From Vandiemenella viatica (taxonomy: Eukaryota > Arthropoda > Insecta > Orthoptera > Morabidae), in contig CM061921.1 of the NCBI GenBank assembly GCA_031002005.1, positions 148,585,283 to 148,649,282 of the forward strand: a DNA stretch of 64,000 nucleotides. The letters run 5' to 3'. Made by a program: the position numbers and the translations under genes. Below are positions 1 through 11,570 of this stretch, piece by piece. Below the pieces are notes generated by a model that did not search any database, had not been told where the DNA came from, and was given only the letters and a program-made list of their open reading frames with translations. Numbering within the stretch: the first letter of the stretch is position 1; the number at the start of each line of letters is the position of its first letter.

Positions 1-1
1 T

Positions 2-935
2 GGTATTAAAATTTGCTGCCTAGCCTTTGCAGATGATTTAGCCATACTAGCAGATGAAGAAACCACAGCAATGAAACAGATAGAAACTCTCAAAGAATGC
101 TGCTGGAAAAGAGTAGGCTTACAAATATCATTCCAAAAAAACAAATTCATCTGTTCAAAACTCCACACTCAAAATGTGGTCACAAAATATGGACAAATTG
201 AGAGAGTCCCATATTTCAAGTATCTGGGAGAAATCATCGAACCCACAGGAGGAGAGAAAATAGCACAGAAAGTTTGCATGCAAAAACTTAGAAGAGCCTA
301 CGGTAGAACCTACAACATATGTAACAAAAAATGTTTGCCCATATATACAAAAGTCAGACATTATTACACAGTTATCAAACCTGAAGCCCTGTACGACAGC
401 GAAACTTTAATACTACACAGGAAAGGTGACCTAGAAAGCATTTTGAAAGAAGAATGCAAAATTATAAGAAAGATACTTGGCCCAGAAAAAACAGATGACG
501 GATATAGACTTAAATCTCGAAAGACAACAGAAACACTGTCAAACCTTGCGGCAGACATCAGGAAATGAAGATTAAGATTTTATGGACATATCCACAGACT
601 TCCAGCAACAAGACTGATTCATAAAATTGTGACTGTATATAGAACAGCTAAAAACTGTGCCCTGGGCACAGGAGATAAAAAAAAGACACGGAAAAAGCCC
701 ACATAAACTCATCAGAAATCAGTAGATAGACAAACATACAGAGAAAAAATTAACAAGTGGGAAGTACCGCCAGAGAATGAAGTCATTAAGAGACCAGGGA
801 CGAAGTGGATTGAAGAAAGGAAGAGAATCAACTGGAGAAAAAATGAAAGCTATATGGAAACTCATAAAACTGAATTGTTAAGGTTCTGCGTGATCCGACA
901 GGGTCCAATTGCAGATAATAATAATAATATATATA
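2..935 (+). mobile_element. LINE 3' fragment (reverse transcriptase end)
   Basis: The frame open at base 2 begins in the reverse transcriptase catalytic core: LAFADDLAIL, a variant of the YADD box, lies at about 20-55. It continues through a YFKYLGE block and the C-terminal Y.SETL stretch to a stop at 566-568. The same frame resumes after that stop with RLRFYGHIHRLP, which is typical of LINE tails, so the copy is broken. It ends in an (AAT)n tract near 913-930, a plausible 3' tail of a non-LTR element. The 5' part lies outside the window. The clade is not assigned. Confidence 0.8.
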
Positions 936-1263
936 TCACAGATAGTTTCTAAAATTAATTTATTAAAAGATATTAACAACATTAATGTATTGATCAAAAT
1001 TTGATTCACAAATGCATATTATGAGAAAAAACATATTCATTAGAAGGCTGAGCTCAGTGAAATTACATTATTTTTTTTAATAATTTGTGTCTTTATTGTC
1101 ATAAGCAATCTTATATCACCGCATAACACAACTGACAATCTGTTTCTTTTCTTAGCAAATAAATTGCTGACTACACTAAATCGCCTTTTGGCTACATATG
1201 ATAATCAGAATGAAATGAATCTTTTTTTTTTTGATTCAATCCTTAAAGCTGGTTGGTTCTTAA

Positions 1264-2414
1264 TTGGCCCTTTTACATGCACAGTTTTTCCGATGGTTTT
1301 GGAGTGTATGCTCCAGGCACACGCATCAATTCTTTGCATGTAAGTGCTCTGTGATCAGAGAGGCCTGATGCACGCTTCTAATGTGCACATCTGGCACATA
1401 GGTCTAAAAAGGCCTAGTGTTTATGTGAGTAGTGTCGGTCTGCAGTCTTGATGCGTTAGTACTTGTTCATTGTTGGTTTGAATTTCTGGGTTACTTTATT
1501 TAACTTTATACCTCCCTTAAGAGGTAAAAATTTAAATCTTCAAAAATGTGGTCAAGAGATAATTTGGAAGAATTTATAGAACTTAATAAGAATTTTCCAT
1601 GATCGTAGAACGATAAATCAGATGACAAAAATAAAACTATAAAAAAAAATCGTGCTTATGATTAGATGGTATAATTCAGCAGGGTAAATGTGTGTGAAAG
1701 TGCAAACAAGATTTCATCATTAAAAAGATTCAAGTAATTCAGGGGGCATTTCGAAAAGAACTGGGAAAAATATATGCAAGCAATTTCAAATCTTGAAGGG
1801 ATCTTGCAGCTGCCAAAAAACGAAAGAGTAGCAGTGTAACGTTCCTCTTCAGTTATACTCTTTCACATGAATGATTCTTGTTTTGATATTTGTGGAGATA
1901 CTAACTTTAAAATGTAGTTAAATGTCGAATTGTCGATTCGTAGATAATTTTTTTAATCATTTGGGTCATTTTCCAGTAGCTCTCTCAAAGAGGCATGTGT
2001 CCATATGGATCTCTCTTTTGGTGCCATCTTTTCACCCACAAACACTTTATTATTATTATTTCTGTACCAAATAAAATATGTGAAGCAGCACATGCTAATT
2101 TCTTTTGGAGGACATTTTAAATACACTTATAAACACAAGCACAACTAACAAGAACAACAATGACCTGAAAACCGAATGATGCATTCTGGACCGTCTACAA
2201 AACTTTCCAACCTGGCGGAGAGTCCATGCACCGCGTGATAACGGTCACTTTTGGCGTGTACGTCCAACCCACAGTCCTGGCACGCGTGATTTGAGTGTTG
2301 ACCATTTTTTGTCACACGCTCCAGGAGCGACACTCCTACCTCAAGCTCTAGTGTGGCAGTCTGGAGCACTGTTCCAAACCGGCAGTTTGGTGTGTACGTG
2401 TAAAGGGGCATAAT
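1264..2414. mobile_element. putative TIR element carrying a MADF gene remnant
   Basis: An imperfect inverted pair, GGCCCTTTTACATGCAC near 1266 and GTACGTGTAAAGGGGCA near 2395-2411, brackets a segment containing a decayed MADF-domain reading frame. PIF/Harbinger transposons commonly encode a Myb/MADF accessory protein next to the transposase, so a decayed Harbinger-like element is a reasonable reading. No transposase is visible. The right part (2145-2520) is GC-richer than its surroundings and holds several short inverted repeats. Target-site duplications are not clear, so the boundaries are tentative. Confidence 0.4.
1546..1880 (+). pseudogene. MADF-domain protein remnant
   Basis: From the ATG at 1546 the reading is MWSRDNLEEFIELNKNFP, then a stop, then in shifted frames KSDD.NK, KKNRAYD.MV and a GAFRKELGK-like block. 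This is the order of conserved blocks in the MADF (Myb/SANT-like in Adf-1) DNA-binding domain, with the tryptophan at residue 2 and the F.ELY-like helix. At least three stops or frameshifts break it, so it is not functional. The usual C-terminal BESS-like part is not visible. It is probably the accessory gene of the surrounding element rather than a host Adf-1-type gene. Confidence 0.6.
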
Positions 2415-2529
2415 GCAACCTAAACCTGGCTTGAACCAGATATGCCCCCTTATGGTGTCGTCAATGTCCACCGATGGGTGGTACCACCCGTAGATGGGAA
2501 CCAATGCTCTAGACCCTCTCACTATGATA

Positions 2530-4076
2530 AACTCATCACTTGTATGTATAGTTTATTTATATTTATTATTATTTATTACTTTTTTATTATTTTACTAACA
2601 ATGGAGTGAAAGAAATGCCACGATGCGATATATATATATTATTTTAATATTTTTACACATTTTTATCATAATTTTTCACCACCAATATATTTCCTTCATT
2701 ATTATCTTATACTTCTTTTCCATACACAGCTTTTCCCATGATTTTTTTCTCTTACCCCGCCAACCTTGCTCTGAATGCAATGGCCAAGAACTACCATTCA
2801 GGTGCTTCAGTTGATTGCAGGTGCATGAGAGAACTAAACCATAAGCTTCAGCTTCTATTTTTATGAGTAAGGGCATACACCAAAATGTGTGTGTGTGTGT
2901 GTGTGTGTGTAGCGTAATTTATCTGTGCAGACCTGGTTTCTTTTACTTTGGAAAGTGATGGATGAACTTTATATTTCACTTTCATATTATAAAAATGGTT
3001 TGCTATTGCAATTAAATCAAAGGTTCTGGGATTAAACTGGCAGCACCTACAATCAGTTAATTAGATTAGTCATTTATCAACTAGCATGCAATAACTGTTG
3101 TAATTCTGACACAGATCAGACTATGAATCATTTACCAACCAAGATAAACTGTCTTTCAAAAGCTGTGTTGTACAAAATAATGATCTATTGAACATGCCAC
3201 CACAAATACAACCAGTTTCTGCTTTGTCGTACAAAGTATCAATTATTAAAAGTGATGCCAATTTATTACCAAGAACAGCAAAATTAAAATTGCATTACTT
3301 ATGGAAAATTTTCTTTTACTGAATGTTTGTGCACTGCATTTGTTGTGAAAGTCATAAACTAAATCTTTTTTAAAGAAAAGGAGGGGGGGGGGGAGAGGAA
3401 ATCAGATACCATTTCCTGAAAAGTGATATGCTACAAAGTATTTTGCTTCCCTACCACCAAAAGTAACTTAAATTTAACAACTATCTTTATCAGTCAAATA
3501 ACTATAGCTTTTGGGTCATTATTTTCACGTTGTGTGCGTGAGAGAGAGAGAGAGAGATAGAGAGATTTCATAAATTCCAGGAATGCCATCACTAAAAATT
3601 ATGGACACTATCAGCCTCATTTGTTTATTAATGTCGGTTTAAATACTGAACAGGGCTAAAATACAATGCCATCTGTCACACCTCAGCATGCACTTGCATT
3701 AATTTTCTGTTTTCCTTTCAGCACAAATATCCTGTTTTAGTCAATATCATTCAGGTAGTTTTTATACAGTCAATATTACATACTAAAGTGCATGGAACTG
3801 AAAGCTTATACAGTTAACAACAGCAACAATTGTTACACTTATTTCTTTAAAACACTTTCAGTACATGAGATTTTTGTTAAGTTCTGGAAATTTTACTCCA
3901 ATGCTATAATGTGACACAAATAATCCTAAATATGGGCAGAACAGGCTAAAATGATCCAAGAACCTATGGAAATAATGGTCAATTGCTTTACAGTTTGGAT
4001 ATTTCTCAAATGACACAGAAAAAAAACACAATTTGATAATAGTGACAGTGAAACTCTGTTAGGCAATGAAAATAAG
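2530..4076. other. no gene seen; AT-rich sequence with microsatellites
   Basis: No convincing exon, splice-linked frame or recognisable element was seen. The stretch contains a (GT)n microsatellite at about 2886-2911, a (GA)n tract at about 3538-3565 and a run of G at about 3382-3392. Short frames here look like chance. Confidence 0.6.
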
Positions 4077-4210
4077 AAATGATAGGGAAAATAACAAATC
4101 CCCACAGATGAAGGAAAGGAGAGTTAGGACAAACACACTTCACAATATTTTGGTAAAAATCTTAGTCATGTTAGAGATGAGACATATAGAAAGGGGATCT
4201 GATGTGTACA
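4077..4210. mobile_element. partial copy of long-hairpin MITE family
   Basis: The order AGGGAAAATAAC, CACAGATGAAGG, a run of CAAACACAC, CAATATTTTGGT, TTAGTCATG, then a GAGATGAGACATAT block and GATGTGTACAC matches one arm of the hairpin elements at 17945-18246 and 51756-52092. I could not find the complementary arm, so this is a half or eroded copy. Confidence 0.5.
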
Positions 4211-4329
4211 CCTAGATACCTACCATATGACTGAGCCAAAGATGAACAAGGTGGGAAGGGTCAGAATTGCCATCAATGATAACTGTGGGAAAGTATAATC
4301 TCTATAAAGACCAGTCAAACAAATAATAA

Positions 4330-4690
4330 TAATAATAAATTATTTTTAATAAAACAAAAAATATATAATCTGGAACAGTTTAAAAAAAATTAATTACATA
4401 TTTTTAAGGTTTACCAGTGGGGTTTTAACAGAGGTTGAGGCCAGGGGGGTGCCTGGTATCTAGGATATTTTGGTAGGCTAGTTCCCATCTGTGAAGTTCC
4501 AAAGGGATAAAAATTATTTGTAATAAAAAAAAAAATATATAATCTGGAACCACTTTTTTTTAAAAAAATTATTGTACATTCATAAGGTTTACAAGTGGGG
4601 TTTTAACAGAGCTTGAGGCCAGGGGGATGCCTAATGTCCACAATATTTTGGTAGGCTAGTTCCCATCTGTGAAGTTCCAAAGGGGTATTG
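4330..4690 (+). repeat. two-copy direct tandem repeat, about 175 bp unit
   Basis: The block ATATATAATCTGGAAC ... GGGGTTTTAACAGAG ... GGCTAGTTCCCATCTG appears twice, starting near 4361 and 4535. The second unit ends around 4685. Internal differences are few and mostly lie in A/T runs. It is a local tandem duplication with no coding content. Confidence 0.85.
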
Positions 4691-5734
4691 AGAAAACTCA
4701 GACAACTCTCATTGTAATACAGGTGTTGAGATTGTTAAAGTTGTGTGAGCTGGCATGGGCTGCCATTGGATGGTGGTGAAAATTATTTGCCTGTGGCCAT
4801 TCATCCTGATGGACAGTTGTTTATTAGCTGGGAAGATTTAAGAAGTTATGCAGCAGAGGCAGGTAGGTTGGTAAAAGAATAGTAGTACAAGTATCAAGTT
4901 CAGTAATAAGAAAAGATTCTCCTGTGGTAAGAATGTAAGAGTTGGTCTACTGAAGCATATGTGTGAGGCAATGGGAAGGATTTTAGGGAGGAGGATGCAC
5001 ATTTCAGGGAAGGAATGTAGAAAATCATGCCCACAGTGAAGGATCTGGTTAAAGGACTCCAAGCCCGGAGAGAACTGGATGATGAGTAACTGGCTGCAGT
5101 CAGCTTTAGGAGGTGCAGAATGGGAGTTGTGAAAATGATGGGTAGTAGCATGAGAGATTTGCTTTTCCATAAGAACAAGGGGGTATCAGTGAAAAATGGA
5201 GAATTATTTTCATTAAAAAAAAAAAAACAAGAGTTTCCTTCTGTGGAAGGAAGATCGTTAGATTGTTCAAAGACAGTGGGTAGCATCAGTTGACTCTGAG
5301 CTATAACAAGTGTAGTTTACCTGTAACATGACAACCAAAGAGGATGATCGGTGGAATGAACGATCTTTGAAATCAATGAAAAAAAAGAAAAAAAAAGAAG
5401 GAGAAACTACTAATAAGAGACAGGTTACAGATTAGTATACAACACTTTCATGAAATTCAGCAAAACCAACTGAAAATAGAAAATGTTTCAGTTCAAAATT
5501 TCTTGTGCACTGTGCAACAGTAAAAGAGCTGACATTGTGTTAAGCTGCAAGAGTTACAAGCTTGTTATGATAATCACTTTAAGCTAAAATGTGTACTGCT
5601 TGCAGTACAAAACATATATCCTGTGATCTGCAATAGAATATATGTCTTTATTATCTGGCATTCAACAACGTCCACATACTCAATAAATTGCAAATCTGGT
5701 TGTAGGCCATCTTCCGCAGTTGTTGGTTAATAGA
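4691..5734. other. no gene seen
   Basis: Minus-strand open frames of 110-128 codons at 4838-5286 overlap each other in two frames. They are rich in S, L, F and P from purine-rich sequence on the plus strand, and show no recognisable domain or splice context. I treat this stretch as intronic or repeat DNA of unknown kind. Confidence 0.45.
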
Positions 5735-5880
5735 TTATAAATCAAATTTCCGTCTGGAAACAACTGTTGATGTTACTCTTTTCTTTATTTCCATACGCGT
5801 TTTGCCCTTATGGTGTGGGGCATCGTCAGTGGAGCTAGGGTGATGGTATTTACATGGCGATCTGGAACAGCACTTTATGC
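5735..5880 (+). mobile_element. possible terminal segment of a Penelope-like element
   Basis: The phrase ATACGCGTTTTGCC followed by GGGGCATCGTCAGTGG resembles the end segments of insect Penelope-like or similar retroelements as I remember them. No reverse transcriptase or endonuclease is attached here. This rests on recollection of a motif and is weak. Confidence 0.25.
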
Positions 5881-6449
5881 ATCTTACAGATCTTCTATTT
5901 CACAATTATAAAAACTGTTTTACACATATTTCTGAATTAACACTGGCATTATATCCATTGCAACTGCAAACTTCTCGTTTTGTTTGTCTGCTACAATAAA
6001 TCTCTCCTTACTGGCAATCTCAGAACATAAATGAATTTCAAGGAGCTGTTAAAAAGTGTATGAAAATTATTTTAACATTGTATTGTGAAAAAGTGCAAAG
6101 AAGTAAATGTACCACTAAAAGATGGGTACTAAAACAGTAAAGCATAATACCCACAAGTTCATAAATATCCCATGAATAACATTCTGCTCATACTATCAAA
6201 AAACAAGGATTTTTATTGTTATTTCGTTGTAGGGAGGGTGGGAGGGAGAGCTAGGTTGCATAGCAAGGAATATGATTTTTAATTCTATAACTTATGTTCC
6301 TTTTCCTGTACTTCCTCACAATGTTACAATAAAAGAAGTCATAAACAACTTCTGAGTTAACAATGTTAATAGACAGAATCTACGGGCCAGTGTGGCTCTG
6401 TGCATTGAGCCAATACGCACTGGATGGGTGAGGCACTGCAAGACTGGGC
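5881..6449. other. no gene seen
   Basis: AT-rich sequence. A weak tRNA-like stretch around 6385-6465 (TGTGGCTCTGTGCATTGAG, then GGCAAGAATCC) could be a worn SINE head but matches the B box poorly. Nothing else was recognised. Confidence 0.5.
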
Positions 6450-7060
6450 AAGAATCCAGGACACTTCAGTTTCTTATTCTTTCCTGTGATCAACAATAAC
6501 AGTGCATGAGCCCCATTAGCATTAGCACAAGCCATAGCAGTAACTTTCTCCTTCCTCATTGTAAAACCTGGAGCTGTTTTTTCATGTATTTCATGAAGAA
6601 CACTACAACCACTGGATAAAATTTATCCTTCATTTTGAAGTTCTCTCATTCAGTGACATGATTTGAAGTTTTTGAGCCAACCTGTACTGGCTCTGAGGTC
6701 AGAAGGACAGTTAAAATTTAAAATCCAGTTTCTTTATGCATCACAAAGGTCCAGATATTGGTTCTCCTAAGCTACGTTTCTGTATGAACTACAAATAAAC
6801 AGCATCTTTGACTTAAGCATCATTAACAGTACTTACAGTTTTTCTTTCCCTTGAACCAACACATGAATACACTTGTGATGCAGAATTCAATGTGCTTTCA
6901 TTCTTCTCAATGTCAGATATGATTTCATTTCCAACATTTAGATAAAGAAATTTTAGATAAAGATGACCCACTTCCTCTCTTTGAAATGTTATCCAAAATC
7001 AAGAGCTTAGTTTCAATTGTCAAACTCCTATGCTTCCTTTTGGAAGATAAACATGATGCC
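6450..7060 (-). pseudogene. pogo/Tigger-type (CENP-B/jerky-like) transposase remnant
   Basis: On the minus strand the ATG at about 7060 opens MASCLSSKRKHRSLTIETK, followed by LLILDNI and GSGSSLSKI. This is the N-terminal psq/CENP-B-type helix-turn-helix of pogo-family transposases. After a frameshift it continues VGNEIISDIEKN, and further on DAVYL.FIQKRSLGEPISGP, the typical second DNA-binding (HTH_CENPB-type) block. Stops and shifts are frequent and no DDE catalytic domain can be followed, so this is a dead N-terminal fragment. It lies in, or just 3' of, the last visible intron region of the minus-strand host gene. Confidence 0.75.
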
Positions 7061-7550
7061 ATTATAGGTGCATAATGTTGATACAAGACACTTAAATCGA
7101 CAGAGCTCGTCAACATAGCAAAATGGAACTTACACCGACTTTAATTATTTTGTTTTAAAAACATTGTTGTTGAAAACTTTCAAGTCAATAACGAAGGTGC
7201 AGGACAACCTAGGAGGGTTCCAGATTTATAAGAAACTGAAAACTACCGGCACACGTTGTTGTCATGTCGCAGTTACAACAAACATTCAACATCAATTTCA
7301 GTGACCAGTTGGTCACGAGGATGTTGTGGTGATAATATAATAAAGAACGCATGGTGTAAGGATTAAACTCATTGTATCTAGTTCTTTGTTAGTGGAATTC
7401 CTGAACATAACAAGTGCAAAGGTGCACTGTACTGTAAATAGAAACAAAGTTAACACTTCTGTAAAGTAGTGCACAATTTATTAAAAAAAAAAAAAAAAGA
7501 CGGGTCGTGTTTCAAGATATAGGAGAGCTACAGAGAATAAAAAGACCAAA
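7061..7550. other. no gene seen
   Basis: AT-rich sequence with a 17-base A run near 7483-7499. No coding or repeat structure was recognised. Confidence 0.5.
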
Positions 7551-7558
7551 TGTTAGAC

Positions 7559-8005
7559 CAGGGTTGCCCAACCAACTTTGGAGATGGGCCACAATTTCTC
7601 ACCTTAAGGCACTGTATTCAGTCTGCTGACTGCTATCGGACTTTTTTGCATTTGAATGAGAACCAACCACTCAATAAACTACTTGAGGCACCTCAGCAGG
7701 CTTAAGTTAGAATTGAAATCGTGCCCAGCAGGCTAAGTTAGCCTGTGAGCCACTTAATACTACGGTTACAGTAGATATTTAAGTTTAACAAAGTAACACA
7801 GTTAAATTACAATCTAAAAATAAAAGTTATCAGTGAGACCATTGCAGAGGTTTTTTTAAATTGCAATCAAAAAGTAAAAAACATCTATGTAACATTTGCA
7901 GAGGTTTTTGAGCTTGCATATTCTAGACCACTGCTGTTGGTGGGCCAATACAAATACACCGGTGGGCCACTTTGTGGCCCACAGGCCTGTGGTTGGCCAG
8001 CCCTG
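7559..8005. mobile_element. non-autonomous hAT-like transposon with 8-bp TSD
   Basis: The segment starts CAGGGTTGCCCAACCA and ends TGGTTGGCCAGCCCTG, an imperfect terminal inverted repeat of the CAGGG...CCCTG type usual in hAT elements. It is flanked on both sides by the identical octamer TGTTAGAC (7551-7558 and 8006-8013), the 8-bp target duplication expected of hAT. The 447-bp body encodes nothing of its own. It does contain a 106-bp near-identical copy of part of the host exon at 8176-8345 including its splice donor (see the next entry). The perfect TSD suggests a fairly recent insertion. Confidence 0.9.
7595..7700 (-). pseudogene. captured host-exon fragment inside the hAT-like element
   Basis: Bases 7595-7700 align without gaps to 8168-8273, with three mismatches that I count in 106 bases. 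The copied part covers the 3' end of the minus-strand exon, its GTGAGA splice donor and a few intron bases, in the same orientation as the gene. The upstream half of the exon and its splice acceptor are absent, so it cannot be spliced as an intact exon. Retention of the intron-side donor shows the copy was made at DNA level, not from mRNA. Confidence 0.85.
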
Positions 8006-8175
8006 TGTTAGACTATATGATGCAAATTAGTGAGGATATAGGTTGTAAGGTGTATATGGAGAAAAAGAGACTAGCTCAGAATATGAAGTGATAGTGAACT
8101 GCATCAAATCATTCAAGAGACTGATTAATAAAAAAAATAAAAATAGATACACATGCATAATAATATCTTTCTCAC

Positions 8176-8345
8176 CTGAAGGCACTGTATTCAGTCTGCT
8201 GACTGCTATCGGACTTTTTTGCATTTGAATGAGAACCAACAACTCGATAAACTACTTGAGGCACCTCAGCAGGATTAAAGGGTGGAGTCAGTGTTTTCTT
8301 ATTGCTACCACTGTTAACTCTATTACTCTGCACCAGCTTCTGCTG
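8176..8345 (-). CDS. sick: internal exon of Neuron navigator/sickie-like gene
   Basis: On the minus strand a polypyrimidine tract and TTTTACAG precede 8345, and CAG|GTGAGA follows 8176. The 170-bp exon is open in the phase left by the upstream exon at 16817-16898 (phase 0 in, two bases over at the end). It encodes QQKLVQSNRVNSGSNKK, then TPPFNPAEVPQVVYRVV, then a serine-rich end SDSSQQTEYSAF. The low-complexity, Ser/Asn-rich character suits the long disordered middle of NAV proteins, but this exon alone is not diagnostic; the assignment comes from the linked exon at 47297-47429. Its 3' half is duplicated in the adjacent hAT-like element. The next exon must lie beyond the start of the window or was not recognised. 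Confidence 0.75.
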
Positions 8346-10712
8346 CTGTAAAACCAAATTTAAATTAAGTCAGTTAGTAACCAAAAAAAAACACACAGTC
8401 TACACAAATAAGGACGCACAAATACTTTCTGTGAAACAGATCTGATGAAAACCAGAACCACTGAGCAGTTAACTGACTAGTAAGACCAGTAATATTCTCT
8501 TCAAGTGCTGGCAATTCATTATGCTTAGCAATCAAGTTAAGCAAGTAAACAGGATAGGGGAAATTGTGCATTTGTTTACATATTGAGTACAGCAACTTTC
8601 AAATGTTAAGTTTCTAAAATGGATAATTAACAAAAAGGTGAAGAAATAGTTGCGAGGTGTGTTTAATTATAAATCAAATATCATGCCTACTCAAGTTACT
8701 CGCATTTTTGGAACTAGGAGCCCATATGATGATATTAATTTATTATTCAATGCTACACCAAAACCACAGAAGATATAGAAATTTATAAACTTAAAAAAAA
8801 AATCAAATGTAGGAAACTGTACATTGTTATTTACTGATACACAAGGCCAATTGAAATTTATTTTGAAAGGGCTACACATCACTGTTAATTTCAAAATAAC
8901 CACAGAAAAACTGGATGCATTACACATTATTTGTGGCATTCTTAATGATAACATCGATTTTTTTTTTTTTTTTTTTTGGTGACCTGGTGAGTGTGTCCCA
9001 GATGGTACTAACAGGGCTGATGATGCTTTTGGAACAACAAACTAGTGTCAATATCAGAACAATAGACTGATGCTACTAATATTTACTCTTATTCATTTTT
9101 CAAGGTGATGAGCCTCCAATCACCTGGTACATAGTAGCCTACTGCAAGAAGGCATTAAAGCAGTCAGTAATATTGTCAGCTCTTTGTCAACATACGTCAA
9201 TTCCCTTGAATTCACTTGAAGCACATTATGAACATGGATGATGAACCACAAACAAACACTGTTATTAAGTCGTCCACTGATTAGAAAATTTTTCACTAAC
9301 AAAACTTAATAATAATAATTGGCTACCAGCATACATTACTCACACTTCTTGAATGGATGGAATATTCCCCTCCTCCCCCCCCCTTTTCTACATTCAAATT
9401 TTAATAAAGTTCTCCTTGTACTGATATTTCTAGTTTACTTATTTGATCTAAAGCTAAACAAACCAACACAGGTACATTCTAAAACTTCTGAACTGGCAAT
9501 GATTCCTCAACACAAGACCACATACAAAAAGGTCATGGGTTTGATCTCTGCTTAAGGAAAATACTTCTGTTTTCTGGGGGCATTTCATTTTTTTAATTAT
9601 TTGATGTTTATAGTATTACAGATTAATTTTAACCAAAATAATCACTTGTTTTTCTTCAAAGGATCCACAATTTTTCTGATAATAAACAAATTGCTTCCAC
9701 AATGGGAAAATTTAAGGAGATATCTCCTACCTAAGACACAAACACTTGTTATTATTGAAGTATTTGAAAACATACTTTTACATTTTTAAGTTTATGTTTT
9801 TCCTCCATTAAATTTAAGTAAAAGCTGGCACATAAAGTGTGGTGGATAAGTGAATTTATTTTAATAACATATTTATTTATAGAAATTTCACACTTATTCA
9901 CAACAGTAAGAGTTGGTAATAAAATTGTATGTTCAGAATGACACACATTTATTGTTGATCGATTCATGGAAATACCAAGTTGATAAGACACTACTACACA
10001 ATGAAGTCTTTGAAAGTGAAATCAAGTTACTTGCAGGCTGAAAAAGCTGGTTTTGCAGACTGAAAGCTACTTGCACAGAAAAAGTTATACCGCCAAAATA
10101 GACACATTTATGTCACGCAGGTATGTGCAATTGCATTGTCAGGTAAGAATGATAGTAAAAACAATTCAAAACAACAGTTACAAAATAAGTGTGAAAATTT
10201 CACATTGGAAACTGCTGTTAAAACTAATTTTGTTGTGTCAAGTGAATTCCAGTGCAACTTTAATTATAGTGCTCACTGAAATGTTATTTCAAATTCAAAG
10301 TGTCGTGTCAAGTGGTGCTGTACAATAAACTTTACAAAGTTTATCCAAAATGTTTTTCCACAGAGTTTTCATTCTCCAATAAGTTATAGAATTTTTTTTA
10401 AACAGATTGAATCATTAGCTTGTATTGTAGAAAGAAAGTTGAGAGAACTGGAGCAAATGAAAAAAAAAAAAAAAAATGCAGTTCCTTTTAGTTTTTTTTT
10501 TACATATTAGGTATATTCTGTTCTATTTTATCAGTTAATGAACAATGATGAATGAAATAAGGAGAATGTTTTTAGTAACACCTCAAGAAGAAAATGATCG
10601 ATAGGCTGAGAAAGAGTTCCCCCCCCCCCCAATAATTTAACTAATCATCTGTCTACTGTCAGCATTTTATTTATAATTACAGAAAAGTACATAATGAACA
10701 TGTCAGTTGTGT
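8346..10712. other. intron sequence, nothing recognised
   Basis: Part of the intron between the exons at 8176-8345 and 16817-16898. It is AT-rich, with poly-T near 8959-8979, a C run near 9374, an A run near 10461-10477 and a C run at 10620-10630. Short frames at 8691-8954, 9319-9555 and 10053-10328 show no domain or splice support. Confidence 0.55.
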
Positions 10713-10888
10713 TTGACAGTACAAAATGCCTTCTGGAATTAAAAGGGAAGAAAGCTAGCTACATGCCAAACGAGGTTGGGGGGGGGGGGCGGGGGAGGTG
10801 TCTAAGCAAAAGCCATGTCAGTCTATGTAGGGGGAAGGGGGGATCCAAGGGAGACAAAAATGGAGCCACGTAGTTTATGAATGCTCCC
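10713..10888 (-). mobile_element. truncated PIF/Harbinger-like MITE (third copy)
   Basis: From GACAGTACAAAATG to the end AATGCTCCC|TTA, this stretch matches the second half of the complete elements at 56590-56972 and, reversed, 33389-33775. The shared features are the G-rich tracts, AGCCATG, GTAGGGGGAAGGGGGG and AATGGAGCCACGTAGTTTATG. The other half is missing. It ends directly against a LINE fragment on the same strand, suggesting insertion into that LINE. Confidence 0.8.
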
Positions 10889-10904
10889 TTATAAATTAAC
10901 CAAT

Positions 10905-11390
10905 GCTGTTTGTTGTAAATGATGTTGCCCACCAGCCTATCACTTCTTTGAAAACTTAATTCCTGCCCCATCATTTCCACAATTTGTTAATTTTGTATTT
11001 TATCAGTTCACTTTATTTAACACAATGGTCTGCTTGAATCTGTAAGTTTTCTCTCTTTCTAGTATTTTAAGTTCTCCTCCATGATAAAGTTTTGCGAAGT
11101 CCTATATCAACTTTTTAAACTTTTTTCTTATTATTATAATTATTATTTTGAAGATGGTTCTACCTGCTCATGCTACATCATTTGTGCTTCACTGTTAATT
11201 GTTATTTTACTTCCTAAATAACAAAATTTTCTTACATTCTCCCCAGTATTTTATTCAATTTTTATAGTTTGTCTACCACATTGTTTGTTACATTTTATGA
11301 GCTTTGGCTTATTTGGGAATAAATTTAGTCCAATTGGGTAGTTGACTAAATTTGAAAAATAGGTTAATACTTCACCTTATTATCTATTTT
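10905..11390 (-). pseudogene. LINE reverse transcriptase C-terminal fragment
   Basis: Read on the minus strand, 11390 to 10905 gives, in broken frames, a KCNKQCGRQTIKI stretch, RKFCYLGSKITINSEAQ, then MEMMGQELSF and RSDRLVGNII. These line up in order with the C-terminal part of the LINE at 42780-45652 (EFCYLGSKITTD, LEMMGDK, RRDRLVGNIL). It is therefore a decayed, 5'-truncated relative of that LINE family. No catalytic box remains. Confidence 0.65.
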
Positions 11391-11570
11391 ACTCAAAAAA
11401 CATCTTATTTTGTAAAGAATCGAACATTTACATTATGTATTTTGCATTTGTAAAAGCGAATTTAAATTTAGCTCAAAAACGCTCTAGACTGTCATGGTGT
11501 CTTGGATGACGTCATAGCGTCTGAACAGTCGTGTACGTATATGGCAGGTATAGATTTTCTTTAGTTAAAC

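Noticed and set aside
4838..5286. Minus-strand frames of 110 and 128 codons as host exons
   Set aside because: Two overlapping frames with skewed composition, no domain, no splice sites of note; probably chance in a purine-biased segment.
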